Assembly (NCBI GenBank): GCA_037013495.1
Contig: JAZDXN010000026.1
Location: 4,650,001 to 4,714,000 of the forward strand
Reading direction: 5' to 3'
DNA length: 64,000 nt
DNA from: Hippophae tibetana
Taxonomy: Eukaryota; Streptophyta; Magnoliopsida; Rosales; Elaeagnaceae
Each line of letters starts with the position of its first letter. Within the stretch, counting starts at the first letter, position 1. A model generated the notes under the pieces. It saw only the letters and a list, made by a program, of their open reading frames with translations, was not told where the DNA came from and did not search any database. Shown here one piece after another: positions 26,722 to 40,548 of this stretch. The translations under genes were made by a program, and so were the position numbers.

Positions 26722-29700
26722 TTGTTTCTTTATATTTTCAATAAGTCTCTATTCTTCAAGAAAAAAATAAGAGAAGAGAAAAAGAAAGAGGATGTCGTTC
26801 ACATTTTCAAAAACAACAAAACATTTGTTAAATATGAGTTACAAATTTCAACGGAGATAAATTTTGACTCGGGTATCGAAACCGCTATTATAATATATCA
26901 AATAGGAGCTCGTTTCAAATTACACAATATGTTTTGGTCCCACCAAGGAAAATAGTTTTTGTACCCAAATTAACACATTTACTTCACTTTCCGACGGTTT
27001 AATGTTTTTCACGCACCATTTTTATTTTACTTAGTGCTAGTTTAATTCAATAGAGCTATAGAGGAGATATTAGTGCCAACATAGGGTTGTTTCTTTATAT
27101 TTTCAATAAGTCTCTATTCTTCAAGAAAAAAATAAGAGAAGAGAAAAAGAAAGAGGATGTCGTTCACATTTTCAAAAACAACAAACATTTGGTAAATATG
27201 AGTTACAACTTTCAAAGGACATAACTTTTGACTCGGGTATCGAAACCACTATTATAATATATCAAATCGAAGCTCGTATTAAATTACCCAATATTTTTTG
27301 GTCCCGCCAAAGAAAATCGTTTTTGTACCCAAATTTATTCGTTTACATCATTTAATGGGTGTTTAAATTTGTGATGCACCATTTTCATTTTTCTTACTTC
27401 TGGTTTAATTCAATAGAGCTATATAGGAGATATTGGTGCCGACCTAGGGTTGTTTGTTTATATTTTCAGTCAGTCTCTATTCTTCACAAAAAATAAGAGA
27501 AGAGAAAAAGAAAGAGGATGTCGTTCACATTTTCTAAAACAACAAAACATTTGGTAAATATGAGTTACAAATTTCAACGGAGATAACTTTTGACTCGGGT
27601 ATCGAAACCGCTATTATAATATATCAAATCAGAGCTCGTTTCAAATTACACTATATGTTTTGGTTCCACCAAGAAAAATCGTTTTTGTACCCAAATTAAC
27701 ACATTTACTTCACTTTCCGAGGGTTTAATGTTTTTCACGCACCATTTTCATTTTACTTAGTGTTAGTTTAATTCAATAGAGCTATAGAGGAGATATTAGT
27801 GCCAACATAGGGTTGTTTCTTTATATTTTCAATCAGTCTCCATTCTTCAAGAAAAAAATAAGAGAAGAGAAAAAGAAAGAGGATGTCGTTCACATTTTCA
27901 AAAACAACAAAAAATTTGGTAAATATGAGTTACAACTTTCAAAGGACATAACTTTTGACTCGGGTATCGAAACCACTATTATAATATATCAAATCAGAGC
28001 TCGTTTCAAATTACACAATATGTTTTGGTCCCACCAAGGAAAATAGGTTTTGTACCCAAATTAATACATTTACTTCACTTTCCGAGGGTTTAATGTTTTT
28101 CACGCACCATTTTCATTTTACTTAGTGCTACGTTAATTCAGTAGAGCTATAGAGGAGATATTGGTGCCGAACTAGGTTTGTTTCTTTATATTTTCAATCA
28201 GTCTCTATTCTTCATAAAAAATAAGAGAAGAGAAAAAGAAAGAGGATGTCGTTCACATTTTCAAAAACAACAAAACATTTTGTAAATATGAGTTACAACT
28301 TTCAACGAAGATAACTTTTGACTCGGGTATCGAAACCGCTATTATAATATATCAAATGGGAGCTCGTTTCAAATTACACAATATGTTTTGGTCCCACCAA
28401 GGAAAATCGTTTTTGTACCCAAATTAACACATTTACTTTACTTACCGAGGGTTTAAAGTTTTACACGCACCATTTTCATTTTACTTAGTGCTAGTTTAAT
28501 TCAATAGAGCTATAGAGGAGATATTGGTGCCAACCTAGGGTTGTTTCTTCATATTTTCAATAAGTCTGTATTCTTCAAGAAAAAAATAAGAGAAGGGAAA
28601 AAGAAAGAGGATGTCGTTCACATTTTCAAAAACAACAAAACATTTGGTAAATATGAGTTACAACTTTCAAAGGACATAACTTTTGACACGGGTATGGAAA
28701 CCACTATTATAATATATCAAATCGAAGCTCGTATTAAATTACACAATATTTTTTGGTCCCGCCAAAGAAAATCGTTTTTGTAACCAAATTACATAGTTTA
28801 CATCACTTAATGGCTGTTTAAAGTTTATGATGCACCATTTTCATTTTTCTTACTTCTGGTTTTATTCAATAGAGCTATATAGGAGATATTGGTGCCGACC
28901 TAGGGTTGTTTCTTTATATTTTCAGTCAGTCTCTATTCTTCACAAAAAATAAGAGAAGAGAAAAAGAAAGAGGATGTCGTTCACATTTTCTAAAACAACA
29001 AAACATTTGGTAAATATGAGTTACAAATTTCAACGGAGATAACTTTTGACTCGGGTATCGAAACCGCTATTATAATATATCAAATCAGAGCTCGTTTCAA
29101 ATTACACTATATGTTTTGGTTCCACCAAGAAAAATCGTTTTTGTACCCAAATTAACACATTTACTTCACTTTCCGAGGGTTTAATGTTTTTCACGCACCA
29201 TTTTCATTTTACTTAGTGTTAGTTTAATTCAATAGAGCTATAGAGGAGATATTAGTGCCAACATAGGGTTGTTTCTTTATATTTTCAATCAGTCTCTATT
29301 CTTCAAGAAAAAAATAAGAGAAGAGAAAAAGAAAGAGGATGTCGTTCACATTTTCAAAAACAACAAAAAATTTGGTAAATATGAGTTACAACTTTCAAAG
29401 GACATAACTTTTGACTCGGGTATCGAAACCACTATTATAATATATCAAATCAGAGCTCGTTTCAAATTACACAATATGTTTTGGTCCCACCAAGGAAAAT
29501 AGGTTTTGTACCCAAATTAACACATTTACTTCACTTTCCGAGGGTTTAATGTTTTTCACGCACCATTTTCATTTTACTTAGTGCTACGTTAATTCAGTAG
29601 AGCTATAGAGGAGATATTGGTGCCGAACTAGGTTTGTTTCTTTATATTTTCAATCAGTCTCTATTCTTCATAAAAAATAAGAGAAGAGAAAAAGAAAGAG

Positions 29701-30724
29701 GATGTCGTTCACATTTTCAAAAACAACAAAACATTTTGTAAATATGAGTTACAACTTTCAACGAAGATAACTTTTGACTCGGGTATCGAAACCGCTATTA
29801 TAATATATCAAATGGGAGCTCGTTTCAAATTACACAATATGTTTTGGTCCCACCAAGGAAAATCGTTTTTGTACCCAAATTAACACATTTACTTTACTTA
29901 CCGAGGGTTTAAAGTTTTACACGCACCATTTTCATTTTACTTAGTGCTAGTTTAATTCAATAGAGCTATAGAGGAGATATTGGTGCCAACCTAGGGTTGT
30001 TTCTTCATATTTTCAATAAGTCTGTATTCTTCAAGAAAAAAATAAGAGAAGGGAAAAAGAAAGAGGATGTCGTTCACATTTTCAAAAACAACAAAACATT
30101 TGGTAAATATGAGTTACAACTTTCAAAGGACATAACTTTTGACACGGGTATGGAAACCACTATTATAATATATCAAATCGAAGCTCGTATTAAATTACAC
30201 AATATTTTTTGGTCCCGCCAAAGAAAATCGTTTTTGTAACCAAATTACATAGTTTACATCACTTAATGGCTGTTTAAAGTTTATGATGCACCATTTTCAT
30301 TTTTCTTACTTCTGGTTTAATTCAATAGAGCTATATAGGAGATATTGGTGCCGACCTAGGGTTGTTTCTTTATATTTTCAGTCAGTCTCTATTCTTCACA
30401 AAAAATAAGAGAAGAGAAAAAGAAAGAGGATGTCGTTCACATTTTCAAAAACAACAAAAGATTTGGTAAGTATGAGTTACAACTTTCAACGGAGATAACT
30501 TTTGACTCGGGTATCGAAACCGCTTTTATAATATATCAAATCGAAGCTCGTATCAAATTACACAATATTTTTTGGTCCCGTCCAAGAAAATCGTTTTTGT
30601 AACCAAATTAAGTCGTTTACATCACTTAATTGGTATTTAAAGTTTTTGACACACCATTTTCATTTTTCTTACTTCTTGTTTAATTCAATAGAGCTATATA
30701 AGAGATATTGGTGCCGACCTAGGG
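26722..30724 (+). repeat. Rearranged 11-monomer unit containing a four-monomer duplication
   Basis: Order: m1, m2 (with the 1-bp deletion near 27,184), m3, m4, m5, m6, m7/m3 fusion (about 28,905), m4, m5, m6, m7 variant. The m4-m5-m6 trio at 27,813 is repeated at 29,269, a spacing of 1,456 bp. Both trios share 'gttaattcagtagagc' and 'gttgtttcttcatatt', so the duplication is recent. The m4 copies differ at one base ('tctccattc' versus 'tctctattc'). The length matches the 11-mers but the composition differs. Confidence 0.7.
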
Positions 30725-31087
30725 TTGTTTCTTTATATTTTCAATCAGTCTCTATTCTTCACAAAAAATAAGAGAAGAGAAAAAGAAAGAGGATGTCGTT
30801 CACATTTTCAAAAACAACAAAACATTTGTTAAATATGAGTTACAAATTTCAACGGAGATAAATTTTGACTCGGGTATCGAAACCGCTATTATAATATATC
30901 AAATAGGAGCTCGTTTCAAATTACACAATATGTTTTGGTCCCACCAAGGAAAATAGTTTTTGTACCCAAATTAACACATTTACTTCACTTTCCGACGGTT
31001 TAATGTTTTTCACGCACCATTTTTATTTTACTTAGTGCTAGTTTAATTCAATAGAGCTATAGAGGAGATATTAGTGCCAACATAGGG
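30362..31087 (+). repeat. Aberrant m7 variant and m7/m1-type hybrid monomer
   Basis: The monomer at 30,362 is m7-like but has 'aacaaaagatttgg' and 'acaatattttttgg'. Its linker reads 'aagtcgtttacatc', 'attggtatttaaag' and 'tttttgacacacc', then 'cttcttgtttaattc' and 'tataagagatatt', a combination I did not find elsewhere. The next monomer (30,725) keeps an m7/m3-like front ('cttcacaaaaaataag') but ends as m1 ('acatttgttaaat', 'gagataaatttt'). It therefore marks a junction between units. Confidence 0.6.
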
Positions 31088-33633
31088 TTGTTTCTTTATA
31101 TTTTCAATAAGTCTCTATTCTTCAAGAAAAAAATAAGAGAAGAGAAAAAGAAAGAGGATGTCGTTCACATTTTCAAAAACAACAAACATTTGGTAAATAT
31201 GAGTTACAACTTTCAAAGGACATAACTTTTGACTCGGGTATCGAAACCACTATTATAATATATCAAATCGAAGCTCGTATTAAATTACCCAATATTTTTT
31301 GGTCCCGCCAAAGAAAATCGTTTTTGTACCCAAATTTATTCGTTTACATCATTTAATGGGTGTTTAAATTTGTGATGCACCATTTTCATTTTTCTTACTT
31401 CTGGTTTAATTCAATAGAGCTATATAGGAGATATTGGTGCCGACCTAGGGTTGTTTGTTTATATTTTCAGTCAGTCTCTATTCTTCACAAAAAATAAGAG
31501 AAGAGAAAAAGAAAGAGGATGTCGTTCACATTTTCTAAAACAACAAAACATTTGGTAAATATGAGTTACAAATTTCAACGGAGATAACTTTTGACTCGGG
31601 TATCGAAACCGCTATTATAATATATCAAATCAGAGCTCGTTTCAAATTACACTATATGTTTTGGTTCCACCAAGAAAAATCGTTTTTGTACCCAAATTAA
31701 CACATTTACTTCACTTTCCGAGGGTTTAATGTTTTTCACGCACCATTTTCATTTTACTTAGTGTTAGTTTAATTCAATAGAGCTATAGAGGAGATATTAG
31801 TGCCAACATAGGGTTGTTTCTTTATATTTTCAATCAGTCTCTATTCTTCAAGAAAAAAATAAGAGAAGAGAAAAAGAAAGAGGATGTCGTTCACATTTTC
31901 AAAAACAACAAAAAATTTGGTAAATATGAGTTACAACTTTCAAAGGACATAACTTTTGACTCGGGTATCGAAACCACTATTATAATATATCAAATCAGAG
32001 CTCGTTTCAAATTACACAATATGTTTTGGTCCCACCAAGGAAAATAGGTTTTGTACCCAAATTAACACATTTACTTCACTTTCCGAGGGTTTAATGTTTT
32101 TCACGCACCATTTTCATTTTACTTAGTGCTACGTTAATTCAATAGAGCTATAGAGGAGATATTGGTGCCGAACTAGGTTTTTTTCTTTATATTTTCAATC
32201 AGTCTCTATTCTTCATAAAAAATAAGAGAAGAGAAAAAGAAAGAGGATGTCGTTCACATTTTCAAAAACAACAAAACATTTTGTAAATATGAGTTACAAC
32301 TTTCAACGAAGATAACTTTTGACTCGGGTATCGAAACCGCTATTATAATATATCAAATGGGAGCTCGTTTCAAATTACACAATATGTTTTGGTCCCACCA
32401 AGGAAAATCGTTTTTGTACCCAAATTAACACATTTACTTTACTTACCGAGGGTTTAAAGTTTTACACGCACCATTTTCATTTTACTTAGTGCTAGTTTAA
32501 TTCAATAGAGCTATAGAGGAGATATTGGTGCGAACCTAGGGTTGTTTCTTTATATTTTCAATAAGTCTGTATTCTTCAAGAAAAAAATAAGAGAAGGGAA
32601 AAAGAAAGAGGATGTCGTTCACATTTTCAAAAACAACAAAACATTTGGTAAATATGAGTTACAACTTTCAAAGGACATAACTTTTGACACGGGTATGGAA
32701 ACCACTATTATAATATATCAAATCGAAGCTCGTATTAAATTACACAATATTTTTTGGTCCCGCCAAAGAAAATCATTTTTGTAACCAAATTACATAGTTT
32801 ACATCACTTAATGGCTGTTTAAAGTTTATGATGCACCATTTTCATTTTTCTTACTTCTAGTTTAATTCAATAGAGCTATATAGGAGATATTGGTGCCGAC
32901 CTAGGGTTGTTTCTTTATATTTTCAGTCAGTCTCTATTCTTCACAAAAAATAAGAGAAGAGAAAAAGAAAGAGGATGTCGTTCACATTTTCAAAAACAAC
33001 AAAACATTTGGTAAGTATGAGTTACAACTTTCAACGGAGATAAATTTTGACTCGGGTATCGAAACCGCTTTTATAATATATCAAATCGAAGCTCGTATCA
33101 AATTACACAATATATTTTGGTCCCGTCCAAGAAAATCGTTTTTGTAACCAAATTAATTCGTTTACATCACTTAATTGGTGTTTAAAGTTTGTGACGTACC
33201 ATTTTCATTTTTCTTACTTTTGGTTTAATTCAATAGAGCTATATAGGTGATATTGGTGCCGACCTAGGGTTGTTTCTTTATATTTTCAATCAGTCACTAT
33301 TCTTCACAAAAAAATAAGAGAAGAGAAAAAGAAAGAGGATGTCGTTCACATTTTCTAAAACAACAAAACATTTGGTAAATATGAGTTACAAATTTCAACG
33401 GAGATAACTTTTGACTCGGGTATCGAAACCGCTATTATAATATATCAAATCAGAGCTCGTTTCAAATTACACAATATGTTTTGGTTCCACCAAGAAAAAT
33501 AGTTTTTGTACCCAAATTAACACATTTACTTCACTTTCCGAGGGTTTAATGTTTTTCACGCACCATTTTCATTTTACTAAGTGCTAGTTTAATTCAATAG
33601 AGCTATAGAGGAGATATTAGTGCCAACATAGGG
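30725..33633 (+). repeat. 8-mer higher-order repeat, copy 1 (2,909 bp)
   Basis: Order: m1 (hybrid front), m2 with the 1-bp deletion near 31,185, m3, m4, m5, m6, m7, m8. This is one of two places where all eight classes follow each other without a missing or doubled member, the other being 50,012. Because the other right-domain units can be derived from this order by fusions, I take it as the basic unit. Private changes include 'aggtttttttctttat' in m5 (about 32,175) and 'acttctagtttaatt' near 32,855. Confidence 0.75.
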
Positions 33634-36181
33634 TTGTTTCTTTATATTTTCAATAAGTCTCTATTCTTCAAGAAAAAAATAAGAGAAGAGAAAAAGAAAG
33701 AGGATGTCGTTCACATTTTCAAAAACAACAAAACATTTGTTAAATATGAGTTACAAATTTCAACGGAGATAAATTTTGACTCGGGTATCGAAACCGCTAT
33801 TATAATATATCAAATCGGAGCTCGTTTCAAATTACACAATATGTTTTGGTCCCACCAAGGAAAATAGTTTTTGTACCCAAATTAACACATTTACTACACT
33901 TTCCGACGGTTTAATGTTTTTCACGCACCATTTTTATTTTACTTAGTGCTAGTTTAATTCAATAGAGCTATAGAGGAGATATTAGTGCCAACATAGGGTT
34001 GTTTCTTTATATTTTCAATAAGTCTCTATTCTTCAAGAAAAAAATAAGAGAAGAGAAAAAGAAAGAGGATGTCGTTCACATTTTCAAAAACAACAAAACA
34101 TTTGGTAAATATGAGTTACAACTTTCAAAGGACATAACTTTTGACTCGGGTATCGAAACCACTATTATAATATATCAAATCGAAGCTCGTATTAAATTAC
34201 CCAATATTTTTTGGTCCCGCCAAAGAAAATCGTTTTTGTACCCAAATTTATTCGTTTACATCATTTAATGGGTGTTAAAATTGTGATGCACCATTTTCTT
34301 TTTTCTTACTTCTGGTTTAATTCAATAGGGCTATATAGGAGATATTGGTGCCGACCTAGGGTTGTTTGTGTATATTTTCAGTCAGTTTCTATTCTTCACA
34401 AAAAATAAGAGAAGAGAAAAAGAAAGAGGATGTCGTTCACATTTTCTAAAACAACAAAACATTTGGTAAATATGAGTTACAAATTTCAACGGAGATAACT
34501 TTTGACTCGGGTATCGAAACCGCTATTATAATATATCAAATCAGAGCTCGTTTCAAATTACACTATATGTTTTGGTTCCACCAAGAAAAATCGTTTTTGT
34601 ACCCAAATTAACACATTTACTTCACTTTCCGAGGGTTTAATGTTTTTCACGCACCATTTTCATTTTACTTAGTGTTAGTTTAATTCAATAGAGCTATAGA
34701 GGAGATATTAGTGCCATCATTGGGTTGTTTCTTTATATTTTCAATCAGTCTCTATTCTTCAAGAAAAAAATAAGAGAAGAGAAAAAGAAAGAGGATGTCG
34801 TTCACATTTTCAAAAACAACAAAACATTTGGTAAATATGAGTTACAACTTTCAAAGGACATAACTTTTGACTCGGGTATCGAAACCACTATTATAATATA
34901 TCAAATCAGAGCTCGTTTCAAATTACACAATATGTTTTGGTCCCACCAAGGAAAATAGGTTTTGTACCCAAATTAACACATTTACTTCACTTTCCGAGGG
35001 TTTAATGTTTTTCACGCACCATTTTCATTTTACTTAGTGCTACGTTAATTCAATAGAGCTATAGAGGAGATATTGGTGCCGAACTAGGTTTGTTTCTTTA
35101 TATTTTCAATCAGTCTCTATTCTTCATAAAAAATAAGAGAAGAGAAAAAGAAAGAGGATGTCGTTCACATTTTCAAAAACAACAAAACATTTTGTAAATA
35201 TGAGTTACAACTTTCAACGAAGATAACTTTTGACTCGGGTATCGAAACCGCTATTATAATATATCAAATGGGAGCTTGTTTCAAATTACACAATATGTTT
35301 TGGTCCCACCAAGGAAAATCGTTTTTGTACCCAAATTAACACATTTACTTTACTTACCGAGGGTTTAAAGTTTTACACGCACCATTTTCATTTTACTTAG
35401 TGCTAGTTTAATTCAATAGAGCTATAGAGGAGATATTGGTGCCAACCTAGGGTTGTTTCTTTATATTTTCAATAAGTCTGTATTCTTCAAGAAAAAAATA
35501 AGAGAAGGGAAAAAGAAAGAGGATGTCGTTCACATTTTCAAAAACAACAAAACATTTGGTAAATATGAGTTACAACTTTCAAAGGACATAACTTTTGACA
35601 CGGGTATCGAAACCGCTTTTATAATATATCAAATCGAAGCTCGTATCAAATTACACAATATATTTTGGTCCCGTCCAAGAAAATCGTTTTTGTAACCAAA
35701 TTAATTCGTTTACATCACTTAATTGGTGTTTAAAGTTTGTGACGTACCATTTTCATTTTTCTTACTTTTGGTTTAATTCAATAGAGCTATATAGGTGATA
35801 TTGGTGCCGACCTAGGGTTGTTTCTTTATATTTTCAATCAGTCACTATTCTTCACAAAAAAATAAGAGAAGAGAAAAAGAAAGAGGATGTCGTTCACATT
35901 TTCTAAAACAACAAAACATTTGGTAAATATGAGTTACAAATTTCAACGGAGATAACTTTTGACTCGGGTATCGAAACCGCTATTATAATATATCAAATCA
36001 GAGCTCGTTTCAAATTACACAATATGTTTTGGTTCCACCAAGAAAAATAGTTTTTGTACCCAAATTAACACATTTACTTCACTTTCCGAGGGTTTAATGT
36101 TTTTCACGCACCATTTTCATTTTACTAAGTGCTAGTTTAATTCAATAGAGCTATAGAGGAGATATTAGTGCCAACATAGGG
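33634..36181 (+). repeat. 7-mer unit with an m6/m7 fusion (2,548 bp)
   Basis: Order: m1, m2, m3, m4, m5, m6/m7 fusion, m8. The fusion monomer at 35,453 starts as m6 ('gagaagggaaaaag', 'gacacgggtatc') and ends as m7 ('ccgcttttataat', 'cgtatcaaattac', 'cccgtccaag'), so exactly one monomer is missing relative to the 8-mer. The m3 linker has the private forms 'gggtgttaaaattgtg' and 'caatagggctata', shared with 36,182 and the later copies at 52,923 and 55,106. Confidence 0.75.
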
Positions 36182-39100
36182 TTGTTTCTTTATATTTTCA
36201 ATAAGTCTCTATTCTTCAAGAAAAAAATAAGAGAAGAGAAAAAGAAAGAGGATGTCGTTCACATTTTCAAAAACAACAAAACATTTGTTAAATATGAGTT
36301 ACAAATTTCAACGGAGATAAATTTTGACTCGGGTATCGAAACCGCTATTATAATATATCAAATCGGAGCTCGTTTCAAATTACACAATATGTTTTGGTCC
36401 CACCAAGGAAAATAGTTTTTGTACCCAAATTAACACATTTACTACACTTTCCGACGGTTTAATGTTTTTCACGCACCATTTTTATTTTACTTAGTGCTAG
36501 TTTAATTCAATAGAGCTATAGAGGAGATATTAGTGCCAACATAGGGTTGTTTCTTTATATTTTCAATAAGTCTCTATTCTTCAAGAAAAAAATAAGAGAA
36601 GAGAAAAAGAAAGAGGATGTCGTTCACATTTTCAAAAACAACAAAACATTTGGTAAATATGAGTTACAACTTTCAAAGGACATAACTTTTGACTCGGGTA
36701 TCGAAACCACTATTATAATATATCAAATCGAAGCTCGTATTAAATTACCCAATATTTTTTGGTCCCGCCAAAGAAAATCGTTTTTGTACCCAAATTTATT
36801 CGTTTACATCATTTAATGGGTGTTAAAATTGTGATGCACCATTTTCTTTTTTCTTACTTCTGGTTTAATTCAATAGGGCTATATAGGAGATATTGGTGCC
36901 GACCTAGGGTTGTTTGTGTATATTTTCAGTCAGTTTCTATTCTTCACAAAAAATAAGAGAAGAGAAAAAGAAAGAGGATGTCGTTCACATTTTCTAAAAC
37001 AACAAAACATTTGGTAAATATGAGTTACAAATTTCAACGGAGATAACTTTTGACTCGGGTATCGAAACCGCTATTATAATATATCAAATCAGAGCTCGTT
37101 TCAAATTACACTATATGTTTTGGTTCCACCAAGAAAAATCGTTTTTGTACCCAAATTAACACATTTACTTCACTTTCCGAGGGTTTAATGTTTTTCACGC
37201 ACCATTTTCATTTTACTTAGTGTTAGTTTAATTCAATAGAGCTATAGAGGAGATATTAGTGCCATCATTGGGTTGTTTCTTTATATTTTCAATCAGTCTC
37301 TATTCTTCAAGAAAAAAATAAGAGAAGAGAAAAAGAAAGAGGATGTCGTTCACATTTTCAAAAACAACAAAACATTTGGTAAATATGAGTTACAACTTTC
37401 AAAGGACATAACTTTTGACTCGGGTATCGAAACCACTATTATAATATATCAAATCAGAGCTCGTTTCAAATTACACAATATGTTTTGGTCCCACCAAGGA
37501 AAATAGGTTTTGTACCCAAATTAACACATTTACTTCACTTTCCGAGGGTTTAATGTTTTTCACGCACCATTTTCATTTTACTTAGTGCTACGTTAATTCA
37601 ATAGAGCTATAGAGGAGATATTGGTGCCGAACTAGGTTTGTTTCTTTATATTTTCAATCAGTCTCTATTCTTCATAAAAAATAAGAGAAGAGAAAAAGAA
37701 AGAGGATGTCGTTCACATTTTCAAAAACAACAAAACATTTTGTAAATATGAGTTACAACTTTCAACGAAGATAACTTTTGACTCGGGTATCGAAACCGCT
37801 ATTATAATATATCAAATGGGAGCTTGTTTCAAATTACACAATATGTTTTGGTCCCACCAAGGAAAATCGTTTTTGTACCCAAATTAACACATTTACTTTA
37901 CTTACCGAGGGTTTAAAGTTTTACACGCACCATTTTCATTTTACTTAGTGCTAGTTTAATTCAATAGAGCTATAGAGGAGATATTGGTGCCAACCTAGGG
38001 TTGTTTCTTTATATTTTCAATAAGTCTGTATTCTTCAAGAAAAAAATAAGAGAAGGGAAAAAGAAAGAGGATGTCGTTCACATTTTCAAAAACAACAAAA
38101 CATTTGGTAAATATGAGTTACAACTTTCAAAGGACATAACTTTTGACACGGGTATGGAAACCACTATTATAATATATCAAATCGAAGCTCGTATTAAATT
38201 ACACAATATTTTTTGGTCCCGCGAAAGAAAATCGTTTTTGTACCCAAATTTATTCGTTTACATCACTTAATGGGTGTTTAAAGTTTTTGACACACCATTT
38301 TAATTTTTCTTACTTCTGGTTTAATTCAATAGAGCTATATAGGAGATATTGGTGCCGACCTAGGGTTGTTTCTTTATATTTTCAATAAGTCTATATTCTT
38401 CACAAAAAATAAGAGAAGATAAAAAGAAAGAGGATTTCGTTCACATTTTCAAAAACAACAAAACATTTGGTAAATATGAGTTACAACTTTCAAAGGACAT
38501 AACTTTTGACTCGGGTATGGAAACCACTATTATAATATATCAAATCGAAGCTCGTATTAAATTACACAATATTTTTTGGTCCCGCCAAAGAAAATCGTTT
38601 TTGTACCCAAATTTATTCGTTTACATCACTTAATGGGTGTTTAAAGTTTTTGACACACCATTTTCATTTTTCTTACTTCTGGTTTAATTCAATAGAGCTA
38701 TATAGGAGATATTGGTGCGGACCTAGGGTTGTTTCTTTATATTTTCAATAAGTCTCTATTCTTCACAAAAAATAAGAGAAGAGAAAAAGAAAGAGGATGT
38801 CGTTCACATTTTCAAAAACAACAAAACATTTGGTAAATATGAGTTACAACTTTCAAAGGACATAACTTTTGACTCGGGTATCGAAACCGCTATTATAATA
38901 TATCAAATCAGAGCTCGTTTCAAATTACACAATATGTTTTGGTTACACCAAGAAAAATAGTTTTTGTACCCAAATTAACACATTTACTTCACTTTCCGAG
39001 GGTTTAATGTTTTTCACGCACCATTTTCATTTTACTAAGTGCTAGTTTAATTCAATAGAGCTATAGAGGAGATATTAGTGCCAACATAGGGTTGTTTCTT

Positions 39101-40548
39101 TATATTTTCAATAAGTCTCTATTCTTCAAGAAAAAAATAAGAGAAGAGAAAAAGAAAGAGGATGTCGTTCACATTTTCAAAAACAACAAAACATTTGTTA
39201 AATATGAGTTACAAATTTCAACGGAGATAAATTTTGACTCGGGTATCGAAACCACTATTATAATATATCAAATGGGAGCTCGTTTCAAATTACACAATAT
39301 GTTTTGGTCCCACCAAGGAAAATCGTTTTTGTACCCAAATTAACACATTTACTTTACTTACCGAGGGTTTAAAGTTTTACACGCACCATTTTCATTTTAC
39401 TTAGTGCTAGTTTAATTCAATAGAGCTATAGAGGAGATATTGGTGCGAACCTCGGGTTGTTTCTTTATATTTTCAATAAGTCTGTATTCTTCAAGAAAAA
39501 AATAAGAGAAGGGAAAAAGAAAGAGGATGTCGTTCACATTTTCAAAAACAACAAAACATTTGGTAAATATGAGTTACAACTTTCAAAGGACATAACTTTT
39601 GACACGGGTATGGAAACCACTATTATAATATATCAAATCGAAGCTCGTATTAAATTACACAATATTTTTTGGTCCCGCCAAAGAAAATCGTTTTTGTAAC
39701 CAAATTACATAGTTTACATCACTTAATGGCTGTTTAAAGTTTATGATGCACCATTTTCATTTTTCTTACTTCTGGTTTAATTCAATAGAGCTATATAGGA
39801 GATATTGGTGCCGACCTAGGGTTGTTTCTTTATATTTTCAGTCAGTCTCTATTCTTCACAAAAAATAAGAGAAGAGAAAAAGAAAGAGGATGTCGTTCAC
39901 ATTTTCAAAAACAACAAAACATTTGGTAAGTATGAGTTACAACTTTCAACGGAGATAAATTTTGACTCGGGTATCGAAACCGCTTTTATAATATATCAAA
40001 TCGAAGCTCGTATCAAATTACACAATATATTTTGGTCCCGTCCAAGAAAATCGTTTTTGTAACCAAATTAATTCGTTTACATCACTTAATTGGTGTTTAA
40101 AGTTTGTGACGTACCATTTTCATTTTTCTTACTTTTGGTTTAATTCAATAGAGCTATATAGGTGATATTGGTGCCGACCTAGGGTTGTTTCTTTATATTT
40201 TCAATCAGTCACTATTCTTCACAAAAAAATAAGAGAAGAGAAAAAGAAAGAGGATGTCGTTCACATTTTCTAAAACAACAAAACATTTGGTAAATATGAG
40301 TTACAAATTTCAACGGAGATAACTTTTGACTCGGGTATCGAAACCGCTATTATAATATATCAAATCAGAGCTCGTTTCAAATTACACAATATGTTTTGGT
40401 TCCACCAAGAAAAATAGTTTTTGTACCCAAATTAACACATTTACTTCACTTTCCGAGGGTTTAATGTTTTTCACGCACCATTTTCATTTTACTAAGTGCT
40501 AGTTTAATTCAATAGAGCTATAGAGGAGATATTAGTGCCAACATAGGG
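36182..40548 (+). repeat. 12-mer higher-order repeat, copy 1 (4,367 bp)
   Basis: Order: m1, m2, m3, m4, m5, m6 (variant 'tcccgcgaaag'), U, V, m1/m5 fusion, m6, m7, m8. U is marked by 'agataaaaagaaag' and 'aggatttcg'; V follows a 'gtgcggaccta' linker. The fusion monomer at 39,092 begins as m1 ('acatttgttaaat') and ends as m5 ('aaatgggagctcg', 'ccaaggaaaatcg'). The unit thus joins an 8-mer variant to a 4-mer derived by fusion. Private changes include 'ggttacaccaag' (about 38,941) and 'gaacctcggg' (about 39,447). Confidence 0.78.
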
